DNA of 64,000 bases from Istiophorus platypterus (GCA_016859345.1 CM029112.1:14954089-15018088), one strand, 5' to 3'; shown: positions 12,671 through 25,043, counted from the first letter of the stretch. Notes: a model not told the origin generated them from the letters alone. Program-made: numbers and translations.

Positions 12671-15600
12671 CACTACACTGGGGAGTCTTGGCTGGTAGGA
12701 CTGTAGACTTTATTGCCAATGGGGAAAGCCGACAGAGACCCCCGCTGCCAATAAAACTAGGCTGAACATATAGCTCTGTCCTCTGCCAGCGAATTAACAA
12801 ACACTCTCACACACACACACACACACACACCAAACACTGAGTGCACATACACACATGCGGATATTTGTCCTCACAGATGTTTGCAGGCCAGCTAAGCTGC
12901 CTTGGAGCTTCTGAGTAGCCACTGAATGGGTTAATGTGATATGTCTGGCCTAAAAAGGGGAAATTGAATCCCTTTTCTGCCTAATCTCCATGATCCTACC
13001 CCGGAGGCTGGCGATGAAGGGAGCATGTCTCTTTCTCTGCCCTTGTCCTTGTTTTTATTTTTCTCAGTTTGTCCTCCCCTTTGCCACATTTTCTGTTTCT
13101 GTCGTATATTTTTTTCTCTCTCATCTCTTGTGTCCCTCAGAGCACCAGAACCATGCACGGGAGCTGGTGAGGAAGGCAGACCTGTCACAGTGGGACGCCC
13201 TGGTTATCATGTCTGGAGATGGGCTGCTGTTTGAGGTGCTTTGACATTACCCCACCTATTTCTAATTTGTAGTGGCCCAATTTCAATCAATCAGGGGTGG
13301 AAATGATAGAAACCTCGAACCCCTGTTTCTATTCTCAGCACTTTTCAGAATAGGCCTGTAAAAAATTAATTTGTACTAGAATATGACAAAAGAGCTCTGT
13401 TGCTATGATTCTAGCACCTAAAATCTAGCCCATAGAAAACCATTGTGTGGATGCTTTTCTGCTCAGCATTGTTCTGTGTCATGAATGTATAGATCTTAAG
13501 CCAGGGTGGTTTCATGTTCCCTAGCTTTGGCATACATGACACAGAACAGCTGTTGCTACCTATGAAACAAATTTGATCACAACCTTTGGTCATACATGGA
13601 TACTACTCTCTATTTAGGATTATAATCTGATTCTGATTTTCTATTTGTTCTTGTTTCCGGAGGTGATAAATGGTCTGATGGAGCGAGAGGACTGGCAAGA
13701 GGCCATCCAGACCCCTCTGGGTATTCTACCAGGTGGCTCAGGCAATGCCCTGGCTGCCTCCGTCCACCACTACTCACAGTGAGTCAGTCCTGTAATGAGT
13801 CATTTAAATGCATGGAATAACAGTACAAAAAAAAAAAAAAGAGGAAAGAATAGCCTTCCTCAGCCTAAAAGAGAACAACTTATCTGCTTTCTGTGTAATT
13901 ATGCCAAAGGCTGACTGGGCACATCATTCCTCAGGAGGGAGGAGAGACAGTGGAGCGCACTGGAACCGCTCTGCTAAGCAGCAGTGAGCAGCAGGAGGTC
14001 ATTTCAGGCTCCTGATAACTCCCAAAGGAGTGATGTAATGGGTTTAGAAATTCACACATTATGAGTAATTATAGTTCAGAGTGCTGCTCTGGAACCAGTG
14101 TCACCCCCCCCCCTTCCCTACCAAGACAGTCGTGTCCGGGATATCATCTCCATCTGCTGGTTGGCTGTGGGCACAACAGCAAAGAAAATAATTCATTTGT
14201 CACCCCAGGGTTTTCACCTGTGTCTATAATCTGGCATTTTTTAAAGACTACTCTGGTCATGAGTCCATGTGCCATCCGCTATCCGAGGCTCCAACAAAGT
14301 CATTTTGGACCAGGCACCAAAAACTTTGTTAATCTCAGTCCACTTAATAGTTCTTTAAGGAGCTTTTCACATCAAGGATATTGCTCAGTTTTAGTTTCTC
14401 ACTAAAAAAATGTCCTATGTATTTTTTTTCCCCAATTCTTTTCTACTTACCTGTATTTTTTTCAGTTGTATAAACTGTCAGTTTTTTGTTTTTTGGTTGT
14501 GCAAACATATTTTTGTGCCCTATAGAGGCAAATGTCGCAGGCTGAATGACAGATGAAGTTACACCACTGGTCGGCTCTTTCAAAATGAATCGGCATGAAC
14601 AGTTTCTAATACATCATCAGGAGCAAGTTTACAGACACTGTTTTCCAAATTCACGCCTTTGTCAGTAGAGGACATCGTCAAATCTAGTGACTTTAGACAA
14701 ATCTTAGCTACTTACTGTAGAAGAATACTGCTGGTATTGTCATGTTAGCACCAGGTCAGTCTTTCCCTTCGCAGACTGCACAGCTGCTGCATAGACATGA
14801 ATGTGCTTCTAAGCTTCTCTCTGAGTGATCATTTTACAGGTAAATAAAGCTGAAATCACACTACAATGTCTTGTTGGAAGAAAAGCATATTTTCTCATAT
14901 TTAAGTATTAAACAACTGTTTTTCCAGTGTATTATGTGTATATCGTATTTATAGGCTTATATATTCAGAAAAATAAAAACAAAATATATAAATACCTAGA
15001 TTCTAGTTTTTATTGCACAGCAATAATAATTCATGTCAGTCTCCTGTGCTGTTGTGTCATGCTTTTGCTTCTGACTCTTGATTTGTGTAACACTCCCTCA
15101 GGTCACCTCCAGCATGGAACGAAGAGCTACTACTGAGCTGTGGCTTCATGCTGTGTAAAGGTCTGGTTGGCTCCTTGGACCTGGTGTCGATCCACTTGTC
15201 ATCTCAGCAGCGTCTCTTCTCCTTCCTCTCCCTGGCCTGGGGCTTCGTGGCGGATGTTGACATCGAGAGCGAAAAGTACCGCCACGTTGGCGCCATCCGC
15301 TTCCTGATGGGCACCCTGGTGCGTCTGGCCTCCCTCCGAGTCTACCAGGGCAAGTTAGCGTATCTGCCTGTTAAGGAGGCGCCAAAACTTCCAAAAGGGA
15401 GCATCAAGGCTAACCCCCCTCCCTCCACACCTCAGCACCCCTTACTCTGCTCCTCCTTTCCCTGTCGGCTCATCCCCAACTCCTCTCCAAATCAGAACTC
15501 TCACCACAATCACAACAGCATCACCACCAAGAGACCCGAGACCCAGAGTGATGACAAGACTATAGCACTGGTGGACTCTCTTCTTCCTGGCCTGGACCAG

Positions 15601-15966
15601 CCAGTCCCAGAGAGCTGGACAGTAGTCAAGGAGGAGGACTTTGTCTTGGTGCTGGCTATTTACCAGTCCCACCTTGCTGAGGACCTGTGGACAGTCCCAG
15701 GTGCAATGGCAAATGACGGGCTGATTCACCTGTTCTACGTGACTGCAGGAATATCTCGTCCTGCCCTCCTGCGCCTTTTTCTTGCCATGGAGAAGGGTGC
15801 CCACTTGGCGTGTGGCTGCCCCTACCTGGTGTATGAGAAGGTGAAGGCCCTGCGCCTGGAGCCCCTCTCCCCGCATGGCATGATCACTGTGGACGGAGAG
15901 ATGGTGGAATACGGGCCTGTCCAGGCTCAAATCCACCCAGGACTGGCCAGACTCATATGTGGATGA
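1918..15966 (+). CDS. sphk2: Sphingosine kinase 2-like, five coding exons (1918-2467, 10402-10551, 13141-13235, 13663-13778, 15102-15966)
   Basis: The product phosphorylates sphingosine to sphingosine-1-phosphate with ATP. The joined exons give 1776 nt (591 aa plus stop), close to human SPHK2 (over 600 aa), and every junction keeps phase. Seen: an N-terminal region of about 185 aa typical of SPHK2 rather than SPHK1; VNPHSGRGQA at about 200-209; the catalytic loop SGDGLLFE at 258-265 with Asp260 as predicted base; PGGSGNALA at 288-296; a Pro/Ser-rich variable insert at about 395-455; and a C-terminal block VDGEMVEYGPVQAQIHPG that matches SPHK2. The start at 1918 has a strong Kozak context (A at -3, G at +4) and an in-frame TGA just before it at 1912. 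A second good in-frame ATG at 2041 would give a 550-aa form. Odd: Phe264 where SPHK1 and SPHK2 have His, and a duplicated exon 2 in intron 1. It faces fam83g tail to tail. Confidence 0.92.
4785..4817. repeat. Poly-C followed by (CCCA)n tandem
   Basis: A run of C residues passes into repeated cccaccca units. It is a simple low-complexity tract within sphk2 intron 1. Confidence 0.8.
6150..6330 (+). repeat. Degraded teleost interspersed repeat (family with tggtccccagaggatg)
   Basis: The order of phrases tggtccccagaggatg, gatcccctgacattccctc, gaaatttgtggttttaagtgaaatg matches a repeat I recognise from many fish genomes. Related copies are present at about 56155-56440 and partly at 39935-40050. 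The class is unknown to me; edges are approximate. Confidence 0.55.
8005..8646 (+). mobile_element. MITE-like element with long terminal inverted repeats
   Basis: The left end (from about 8005, aaaattttgagaaatatatc) and the reverse complement of the right end (to about 8646, aacattttggaaaataggct) are related over roughly 150 bp. The element is therefore a palindromic, non-coding unit of about 640 bp. The middle lacks a transposase frame. Other copies or fragments of the same family occur at 31617-32040 and 63415-63536. I recognise it as a very common teleost repeat but do not know its formal name. It sits in sphk2 intron 1. Confidence 0.6.
8927..10062 (+). repeat. Tandem duplication, copy A (1136 bp)
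   Basis: This unit is followed directly, head to tail, by a near-identical copy at 10063-11210. Both begin cctcatgggcatgaatac and end gagcacacaccc. Copy A includes a second version of sphk2 exon 2 and both flanks. Relative to copy B it is 12 bp shorter net, many of the differences being single bases in homopolymers (for example CCC to CC, GGGG to GGG). Confidence 0.93.
9261..9406 (+). pseudogene. Broken duplicate of sphk2 exon 2
   Basis: This 146-bp stretch matches sphk2 exon 2 (10402-10551) with intact-looking cag acceptor and gttagt donor. It is 4 bp shorter: a net two bases are missing near its start and one each in the CCC and GGGG runs. It therefore cannot replace exon 2 without a frameshift, and including it together with exon 2 would also break the frame. 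One further substitution changes a Val codon to Ala. It is either a decayed duplicate exon or a lower-quality false copy made in assembly. Confidence 0.85.
10063..11210 (+). repeat. Tandem duplication, copy B (1148 bp), carrying the functional exon 2
   Basis: Copy B contains the intact sphk2 exon 2 at 10402-10551 and ends exactly where a (CA)n tract begins. Its polypyrimidine tract before the conserved gcatttctgtg phrase is longer than in copy A. The sharp boundaries and lack of any spacer indicate a simple head-to-tail duplication. Confidence 0.93.
10402..10551 (+). CDS. sphk2: sphk2 coding exon 2
   Basis: The exon runs from a cag acceptor to a gttagt donor and encodes residues 184-233 plus one base. 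It contains CRVMILVNPHSGRGQALQLF, the first nucleotide-binding block of the diacylglycerol-kinase-like catalytic fold. Its frame joins exon 1 (G split between exons) and exon 3 (E split between exons) exactly. Confidence 0.92.
11201..11239. repeat. (CA)n microsatellite
   Basis: Nearly pure CA dinucleotide tract that abuts the right end of duplication copy B. Confidence 0.95.
11808..11822. repeat. G15 homopolymer
   Basis: Uninterrupted run of 15 G residues in sphk2 intron 2. Run length is prone to sequencing error. Confidence 0.85.
12627..12669. repeat. (CA)n microsatellite
   Basis: About 21 CA units in sphk2 intron 2, roughly 470 bp before exon 3. Confidence 0.95.
13141..13235 (+). CDS. sphk2: sphk2 coding exon 3 (catalytic loop)
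   Basis: The exon follows a pyrimidine-rich tract and cag, and ends at gtgctt. It encodes EHQNHARELV (the conserved segment after the first beta strand) through SGDGLLFE. Asp260 in SGDG is the expected catalytic base. Residue 264 is Phe where both human kinases have His. It ends in phase 0. Confidence 0.92.
13236..13662 (+). other. sphk2 intron 3, with a small inverted repeat
   Basis: A short intron of 427 bp. A 14-bp arm at 13470-13483 (tgttctgtgtcatg) is repeated in inverted orientation at 13535-13548, enough for a stem with a loop of about 50 nt. Nothing else is recognised. Confidence 0.65.
13663..13778 (+). CDS. sphk2: sphk2 coding exon 4
   Basis: The exon encodes VINGLMEREDWQEAIQTPLGILPGGSGNALAASVHHYS, including the glycine-rich PGGSGNALA block that is nearly invariant in sphingosine kinases. 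It starts in phase 0 after cggag and ends with two bases of a split Gln codon before gtgagt. Confidence 0.93.
13779..15101 (+). other. sphk2 intron 4
   Basis: 1.3 kb with poly-A at about 13826-13842 and a C-run at about 14104-14112. The short open frames (such as 14061-14405) show no known domain. The intron ends in a ccctcag acceptor. Confidence 0.65.
15102..15966 (+). CDS. sphk2: sphk2 last coding exon (sphingosine-binding C-terminal part)
   Basis: The exon encodes residues 304-591. SLAWGFVADVDIESEKYR and RLASLRVYQGKLAYLP are conserved sphingosine kinase blocks. A variable Pro/Ser/Asn/His-rich loop of about 60 residues follows, then SWTVVKEEDFVLVLAIYQSHL, LLRLFLAMEKGAHL and the C-terminal VDGE block. 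The stop is TGA at 15964-15966. The opposite-strand frame at 15442-15936 is a shadow. Confidence 0.94.
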
Positions 15967-17335
15967 ACCTTTTTATTCTCATTCTCGATTCCTTTATGTA
16001 TGCTGTGTTTTCAGAAGTGCCAAAGACATTTTATCAGCCTCTGGAAATTCTTCTATTTTTCTACAGAAACAACTTGTCCTATCAACGTCTGATTCAGGGT
16101 CAAAGCCATGGGTGGTTCTTCTTGCTGCTGGCTGGTCCCAGCTGAAAAGAAGAGAGAGGGATTGTGTGTGTGTGTTTGTGCATAAGAGGGAAATCTTTAC
16201 ATATGGGTGTGTGTGTTTACTCAAGTCTGTGTGTGTTTAAAACTGGGCATGGGGAACTTCGGCACATAGTGGCACGGTGCTGGGGCTCGGGAGTGCATCG
16301 TGCACCCTGCTGTCGGACCTCATAAGCATGACACATGTGAAAAGAAGCACATTTTCCCGTCCTGGGATGCTCCTGGAGAAACTACATCCCTTGTCCCCCT
16401 TTACTACACCAGGCCGACAATCTCCCTCCTGGGAAACTGCTCTAACAGCATCACCTCCCCCTCAGCTTGGTAGAGAGGAGCTTTCTTACAGAGGAGATAT
16501 AAATCCTTTGGGGATTTGATGTTGACAAATCTTTAATCTTTTCATAGTTTTTTTTTTTTTAATGAAAAAACTAGTACAATACCAGATCTAGTCACGCTAA
16601 GCATTAGAGCCTGGTAAAATTTACCAGCCCTCCTTCTTCCTGTGTGTGTAAACCTCATGAAGTTGCTATAGTGGCAGGAACAGAAACCTGGCCTGCTGAG
16701 CGTCCACCTCAACCAACGGCCGATCCGTTTCCCGTCCTGTTTCTCGTTTCTCTTACCCTGCTTGATCTACAGCCATCATCAAACTGTAGGAGCTGCCTCC
16801 ACTCGTACACAAATATACACACACCCTCACTTTCGTCTCCCCATCCCCCCTCCATGTATGCACAGATCCTCACATACACACTCATTCCCTTGCATCTCTG
16901 CAGCACTTAGTGAGGGGGAGGGGAATGGTCTGCTACTGTGCATATGATCCGATCTCCTCTTGCCATCTTAAGATTGTACTCTCTCTCCCTCCCTCGGTTA
17001 ATGAGCCATCAGCACCTAATGTGTCCTTAATATTAAGCTTTACATCTGCAAAAACGAGCTAAATAGAGTTGGAGAGGGTCTTTTTTTTAATCATATGAGA
17101 GCTTTTAAGTGAGTTTCTAACATATATTAGACTGGTTGAAGCACACTGAGGTGGAGAGAGCAGTGTTTGACACCGGGTCAGTCAGCGCTGCATATTGAGA
17201 GGCGTGCGATCAATGCGAGCAGGAGGGAGTCAAGTGCTCTTGCTCCGCTGTGTGGCCTTTTCACTGCTTGTTGGTGCTGTGGCGATGAGCATTAGTGTAC
17301 TGGAGCAGAGTGCAAATGTTAGCATTATCATCAGA

Positions 17336-17340
<5 letters not shown>

Positions 17341-17385
<45 letters not shown>

Positions 17386-17408
17386 CTCTCTCTCTCACAC
17401 ACACACAC
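17341..17408. repeat. (TC)n followed by (CA)n compound microsatellite
   Basis: About 21 TC units, a short interruption, more TC, then CA. Confidence 0.95.
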
Positions 17409-17929
17409 GTGCACACGCACATTCACGCTCACACACCGGTTCGTTTCAGGTCACGATAACCGCGTCCGAACTGTTACACCTGCAGGTATGCATCAGCTGA
17501 AAATGATCACTTAGAAAGTGAGTTCTCTTCCCTGACCTTAGAAAACAAACTCTGTTCTTTAATCATAAGAAAAATACAGAATGTCAACAGGGTAACAGAG
17601 ATCACACTGTATGAATGCTGATGCATCTGCTAAAAACAACACTTCATAGCGGAAAGTGAGCAGTAGCATGTTGACAGGCTAATGGAGTTCAGAGAAATGC
17701 TGATTATCACCTTTTCAAGGTTTTGATGAATAATCGCTGTCATCCTGAGTGCAGTACAGTCAATGCTGTGACTGATGGCACGCATTATTTTTCCTGCTGC
17801 TTTTTCTGGAGCTTGTGAGGGAACCACGAGTGATTGGGTTCCACCAAAAGGAGCATCATGTTGTATTTTTTTCACAAAACATAAACAGAAGAAAGGTTTC
17901 ATTAGGGACTGTATTAAAGTTATTGGGTT

Positions 17930-17943
17930 GGGGGGGGGGGGGG
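17930..17943. repeat. G14 homopolymer
   Basis: Uninterrupted G run downstream of sphk2. Confidence 0.85.
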
Positions 17944-20900
17944 CTGAGCCTTATGTTCCACATTACATAGCATTTTTAATATTTTCCTTGGACCCTCCCT
18001 TTGACTTTCTTGGGTTAAATTTAAACAACACATTAGGGGCGGGTTAGTATGGAAAAAAAAAATTTAATCTAAATTTTTCCAGTCTTTGGGCCAATTTGTG
18101 ATATTAATTCCTTTTTCTTTTTCGAACTGAAACAAGAATAAAAGGATAAAACATGATTGAAATATATTCTTTATGACTCCATGTGCAAGACAGTTGAGCA
18201 TTAATAATAAAAGACCTGCACTACCAAGCTGTTTGCATTTTGCACGTTCAAAAAATGCAGGTTAATCCTGGACGGTTATGGATGTTCAGAATTAGATGCT
18301 TCAACTAGGTGGAGAATAGACATCCACTGTGGTTATCAGTTTCAGCCAAGGTAGAACAGAGAGGTCTGGACACCAGTTCATCTCCTGCTGCTTGATAGAA
18401 AGAAAAGAGGAAGAAGAAAACCCTCAATAACCATGCAATTTCCTGGCCCTCTCTCTCCCTACTAATTTTTGTACAGTCCCTTAATAAACTGTAATGTACT
18501 TGAAGTTGACCTGAATTAACATCTGTAAATTTGGGTTTCCATTTTCACTGCAGTGCCGATTTTTGCCTATAACTTGACTTTACATTCTGGTTCTGACATT
18601 TACATATACTTGTATGATGGTCATTGCTACAACTGAAATGCAATATGCTGTACCCTCTACCATTACTGTATCCTCAGTGAGGTTATCCAGGTGCTTTGAA
18701 TGCATTATCATGTCTCGCAGGCTGCACTCAAGAAACTGCAGCTGCCAACGTGCACCGTTAAATGTATAAAGTACATCTCATAAGGGTAGAGATAAGCTAT
18801 GCAAATGCCTTGTCATGGCTGCAGTTATCTGGACTGAGGGGTCCCTCTGCTGGACTCCTCAGATATTACTCATTGAACAACATGGTGTGACAGTTTAATC
18901 CTGGAATATATCCTTATGTTATACAATGCAACCTCTTCAAACAGCCACCTCTTTCCTGATATTTACAGCAACAACTATCATGAATGGATTAGTCATGATC
19001 GCGACATAGTTCAAGCTCAGCTGCAGGAGACATCGCATTCTTCTTACAAATTGTATTTAATGAAAGGCCAACACCCAACTTAGTTTAAATGATCATAAAA
19101 AAAAATAAACTTTCTTTCTTACACAGCTGCAAATAATCAATGTCAACATCTTGGTGTGGGGTTGTTGTTACACTACTGTTAACTTATGGTACTATACTGT
19201 TAAATTGTTGTGTTCCACTGGCTGCTTTAAAGTAATAACTGTTTTAAAAAAAACAAAGCAAAAAAAAAAACAACAAAATGTTATTATTTGTCTTTGTCAA
19301 TACTATCATGGCATTTTATAAATGATTGAACAAACTTGTACAAACCTCATTACAAGAAGCCAAATTAAGTTTTTAGAATCCTTTAAGAATCTGAATATGT
19401 TATTCCCTCTTTTCCCATGTACACTATGCTTAACTCAATATCTCTTTGGTAATTTGTGTCTTGCTATTGTATCCACACTAATCAAAAGCCTGAATCAATA
19501 ATAGGTGACATAGCAACATGATTAACAGATAGATGAGGAATGTCTTATTTGTTGTTTTGTTGTTTATGTGGTGACAATAACTGGCTTTTAGTGCAGTAGA
19601 TCAGGGGACTCATGTGGTGTGGTTGAATGTTTTATATGGTCTGTGTTACTGTTTTGTAAATTTTATGCCACGTAATTGCAGCTTTTCACTTTGAAGCAAG
19701 TTGGAATAGGAAAAAGAGTTTCTCTAGAAAGTGCCTTAGCCATTTCCCAAGACAGCTGATAGGAGGTGCAAAAAAAAAAAAAAACACATAGACAAAAACA
19801 AATTTCAGGCTCTGATCTGTATAGGTTACAATAAAAACAAAGAGAATATACTTATTCTCTATTTTATGCTGAATTCTGTGTGATCTGTGAAGCCTTTTTA
19901 GGAGGGGTGTAATAGGAATTAAAGGTTTAACATCCTTATACGCTTGTTATTACACTTGTTGAACTGACTGTTTACCACCAGGTATTTAGCATCTCCTTTT
20001 ATTTTGTTGTAATTTTTAGACTTCTTCTTTTTTTTTAAAAGCCCATTAAATAAACATATTCATATAGAAAACATTTGTTGTCCTTTTTCCCGACCAAATC
20101 ATTTAAAAGGTATTGAATGTGGTTTAATCAGATCAGGCAACTAATAATGTGTTGCAAATATATTTGGACATCCTTAAAGCTAAAACACAAAGATCGTGAG
20201 ATGACTTAAATAAAAAATATAAAGAACCAGAAGACCAGTCACTGAATTCACATTTTTCCCAATCCTGATGTTTGATTAGAACCTGACCTGTATCTGCATG
20301 ATTTAATGTACTGCATTGCTGCTGCATGGTTGCATGGTTGGCTGATTTGATAATTGCATGAATATATAGATGCAGGCATACAGGTATTCCTAGTAAAGGG
20401 CTCAGTGATCGTATGGCACCTTAAAACAAAAACACCTTACTAATAAAGATATTCTGATTTTATCTTAAATATTTCTAAATCCTCAAACTGATAACTGAGC
20501 GGTGGAGCTAAGGACTCAGGTCCGGCTGATTCAGAGGTAGAGAGGAGCGCACCTGGAATCAGACGCCTCTGCAGTCGGCAGGTGGTGAGGTTGTACCTGA
20601 GCATTTCCTCCACCAGAGAGAGACAGAGGCTGAAAAGCAATTCTAGTTTACTACTTTGTGCAGTATGTTTACTTTTAATATTAATAAGAGCATGAATGTA
20701 AAACTTTGCACAATGCAGTTCCCTTAAAAGTTCCCAGTTGTATAGGCCCAAAGATTTACTACAGTGCTGTTGTACTAGACTCATGCACTGGCGACTGAAT
20801 ATACATTTCTGGTGTAAGAGTTCATGAAACTTGACCGCCGGGAGATGGCGATATAGTCTAAGTAGTGTTCATATTTGATGCAAGACTGGAAGAATACAGA

Positions 20901-23900
20901 CTTGTGTGCATGTGTGTTTGTTTAATCTTGCGGCCGTGAGTAGTTGTTAGAAAAGGGGCAGAAGTGTTGTTCCACAGGAAGCCACAGATCATTGTTGTGT
21001 GTCCTGTCTTTGTCTCAGCTGTGTCGCTCTGTGCTCATTGTCTCTGAGACCTGTCAGACACAAATGTGAGTCAGAGCGAAGGTCACCTCTAAGTCGGCTG
21101 TTACTCAGTTTGAACACAATACTGTATTGTGTTGTCAACACATTTTTGTGGCACCGAGGGATCTTTGACCCCTGTTATCCTATGCTAACCTATAGCATAT
21201 CAAGCACATTTATAGCTTTGATGACAGAAGCGTAACTTTCACTACAGAGAGGATATGAATGTTTGAAGCACTATTCCCTCAAAAGAGGTAATGTATCGCA
21301 ATGCAAACTACCATCATAATAAAACTGCTTTATCATTATTTTTGCCTTGATAGCCAGGTTCAAATATTCTCTGATGGAGCTCCACACTCGCAGTTGTGCC
21401 CCGCACGAATGAGAGGATGAAAACACACAGAAGCATTAAACTCCAGCAGATGAGGAGCTTCTGGACAATGACTTTTAAAAGACAGACAGCTCAGACCCTG
21501 ATGAGGTAATCAACGACCTTATCAGCCACTGCAGATATAGTGTTATTTTCGTCTTGCAGCATGGAGCAGTAAAAACCTATCTTATTGCTTTTCTGAGACA
21601 CTTTGAAAAGGGATCCATCTAGAAAAAAAAGGTCTTTTCAGATAACTTCCATGCTTCTCAGTCATATTGCCAAGGAATCTGTATTGAGGATATTAAGTAA
21701 ACCCTCATTATTCAACCTTTGGAAAAGTTTTTTTCCCTAGAACAGCTTGTTACATATACAGTTCCAGCTGTAAGACAGGTCTTCTCCTGCGCCTCTGTGC
21801 AGGGGTTGAATACTTTGCTCAAGGGCTTGATGATAGGCAAAGACAAAGGGAGGGAGGGGATTCCCAATTACTTTCACCACCAGGGTTTAAAGAAACGACA
21901 TTCCCACCTCAAAGCAGAGATCCAGGGTGCTGCAAGTTACCGTAAAGCATACTGTAGATATTTATGAAATATAACGTATCTGAAAGAACACCAGCCTTCA
22001 TCCTTGGCATGAAGAAAAGTTTGCCAAAAAAGTGTTTGAGTGCAGCAGGTTCAGTGTCTGCGGTGAAATTAATTGTTTTTCACTCGGTAAATAGAAGGCC
22101 TTTCACCTTCCACAGTCTCTCCCTGCCTCCGCCTTTAATTTTGTTCCCTCCCTTCTCTTTTCTTTTTCTTAACCTTCTCTGACAGCATTAATTAAATGCC
22201 ACACCAACATTCAGTTGCATACCAGAGGAAGGAGTGGACCAGAGTGGTGTGTGTGTTTATGTGACCTTTTTTTTTTTTTTTTTTTAATTTTTTTTTATTC
22301 ATTTATTTTTTACCTGGAATGTACCTGCTGCTCTGCCTCAGTAGATCCAGAATCATGCTTCTCTATCTCTTATCTCTTATCTCTTTGTCTCTGGTTGGCA
22401 GCATGAAGAGCTTGGACGTTAAAGCTTTTGTGACACGGGAATTGGAATGTCATCTTACAACATCGCATTTCAATGGTACAAAACAACAAAAACAGTCTCA
22501 AGTGCCTCTAAAAATGTGCCATTTTGCCCTGAGCTAGTCTGTGGACGTCAGAGCGGCCTCATTCTACATCCTCTAAAACCAGCTGTACAAAGTGCCCGGG
22601 TGACATTATCCGGCCGAGGGCTGACGTGTCAGTCATCGTGTGGGCTGAGAGGATCTGTATTGAAATTGCTCTTCACAAATCTTAGGTTGCAGCATTAACT
22701 TTTATGATGTAATAAATCATTTTTCTATTTTGTAAATACAGCCTCACCGAGCTGCTAGCATGGCCATAGACTCCTACTCTTGTTTTCATTGTAACGTCAA
22801 AAACCATTTCTATTTTTTTCTGACGCCCTTAGATCCAAGATGTTAGCGAAACGTTTACATCATACTCGGTTTCACCATGGTAATAATGTGCGGTCACTGT
22901 TACAGTTAATTTTTATTATGTTCAGTAAACTGTGATTACTGTTACTCCTTTGAATTCAAAGGGAGGATGTGAATGTGTCCCTTGGCTCAGTTTATTTCCT
23001 ATGAATTCACTCACTACTGTGGAGACCTTGTGATTAACTCCTAGTAGCCTTAGAATGTCGACCTCAGGATTGTAAAATGAATAAACTCAAAAACATTCTG
23101 TGTTTTGTTTAGCGTGTAACTACAAACTACAAATATTCCCTCCCTCTAACATTTTACTGCTTTATCACAATTTTTATGGAATTTTCCTCCTTCCATAAAA
23201 TGGTAATAAAACCAATTATCATGCATTAGATGTGATTTCAAATGCCAAGCAAACAACAAAAGCAGGCACAAAGCATTAATTTTCAGGAAGCTCGAAACAA
23301 GCCCATGCACCTGGCCGCCTTGTGAAATATGTAAACTGCCTCTCACGCCCTTGCTTTCTGCAGATCTAGACACATAAATCAACTGGGTGAGGTGATGATT
23401 GAGGACACTACATTATAATCCGTTCTATTTATTACAGGCGGGTGTGTATTCTTTATTTATTAAAGCCTAATAGAGATCCGATCCTGTGCTGCATATCTAT
23501 TCTCTCTTTAAAGTCTATTGGACACTCTGTCAGCTGGTATTATAAACTGTACGGCCCCCAGAGTACATGAAACCACCAGTGTTGTGTGGAAGTCTCTGCA
23601 GTCAGCATCTGAATCCACGATGCTTTGTGCACATTGTTTCCTGAGGATAGAAGACAAACTGCAGCTACAGCCACGAAACTCTTGTACATCGATACAACTG
23701 GGCAGGGCGAGCCCTGCAGCTTCTGCAGGCTTTCGTGACAAATTTTAGTGTCTTGGCCTTCCAGTTTTAATGCTGCTTCACTGGCCTCTCTACAGTTTCA
23801 CATTTCTTCTCACCAGATCTCTACAACTACCACTGGTGACTGCAAAAACAACCTGATAAATACCCTCTTTATCTAAAATTCAGAGCCGTTCCCTTAATGG

Positions 23901-24851
23901 GTACATGTTTTTGACGTTTTCCTTTATTTTGTTCACTGGAATCTGTCTGTATGTGGATTTTTGTATGTTTATGTGTGAATGTTTTCATTGATGTGACACA
24001 CCTTGTGAATCATGAAAGCAAACAACACATACTCATTCATTCCAGAGCCTTTCACTTCTTTGCTTACTTATAGCAAAAGTGATGCTAAGTAAACACATTT
24101 TGAGCAATTCATCATCACAAGGTTAAAAACAACATCACTGAATTTAAGTACCACAGTGCCACGAGCAGATGCTGCTCCTGCAACATTTATACTTAAAAAA
24201 AATGTCGTCCAACCAGGTAAACTGGGAACTGGAAAACTGTGGCATGAAGACTGATGCAATGGTTTTAATCTTGTGGTGAACCTCAGCTTTGAACTGTGAT
24301 GTTTCTGTACACATAATAATAATTAAAACAACAACGACAAAAACAACAATAACGATATTGGTAAAACTGCACTTGCTTAAGTGGAAATTATCGTGATGGG
24401 AAGCCAGTGAGGGGGCATCTACCCGCTCATGCTCAAAAGCCTTAGAGACGAATTTTTCTCCAGCTGTTTAAAGGACAGAAGCTCCACATTCCTACTCAGT
24501 CACACGGACGATGCTTTCGCATGGACGGTAACTTAACATCCTCATCTTCCATCATCACACAGCGTCACAGGAAGAAATCTGAAGTGACACGTGTGTGTCT
24601 CGCATCACGTCCAAACAGGCCAATGGGACATTTCATTACCCAGAGGACCGTGTGAGCACGGAAAGACGCTAATTAAAGAATGACTCATGGCATGTGTGGG
24701 AAATTGTTGACATCAGGGGATGTCTGGACTAAACCCCCAGTCCACCTACACCTTCCTACACACACACACACAAACACACACACAGCTCTTTAATATCTCT
24801 GCATCTTCCAAATCTCCGATGCCTGTGTTTAAGCCTGTATGATTGTATATT

Positions 24852-24854
24852 TGT

Positions 24855-24909
<55 letters not shown>
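24852..24909. repeat. (GT)n microsatellite
   Basis: Long, nearly pure GT tract. Confidence 0.95.
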
Positions 24910-24911
<2 letters not shown>

Positions 24912-24985
24912 CTGCTAGGAAGTTGGAGGACCCCAAGGGCTCTCCATAAAGCAGAATGACCCTAAAGAGGGCTGAGTCACTGCTT

Positions 24986-24986
<1 letters not shown>

Positions 24987-25020
<34 letters not shown>

Positions 25021-25043
25021 CAGAGAGAGAGAGACAGAGAGAG
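24987..25043. repeat. (GT)n(GA)n compound microsatellite
   Basis: GT units pass directly into GA units with a few CAGA interruptions. Confidence 0.95.

Larger units (their letters stand above)
10552..13140 (+). other. sphk2 intron 2
   Basis: The intron holds (CA)n at 11201-11239, a G15 run at 11808-11822, (CA)n at 12627-12669 and a shorter CA tract at about 12810-12830. A long pyrimidine-rich stretch (about 13050-13138) precedes the exon 3 acceptor. No other coding exon is recognised. Confidence 0.7.
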
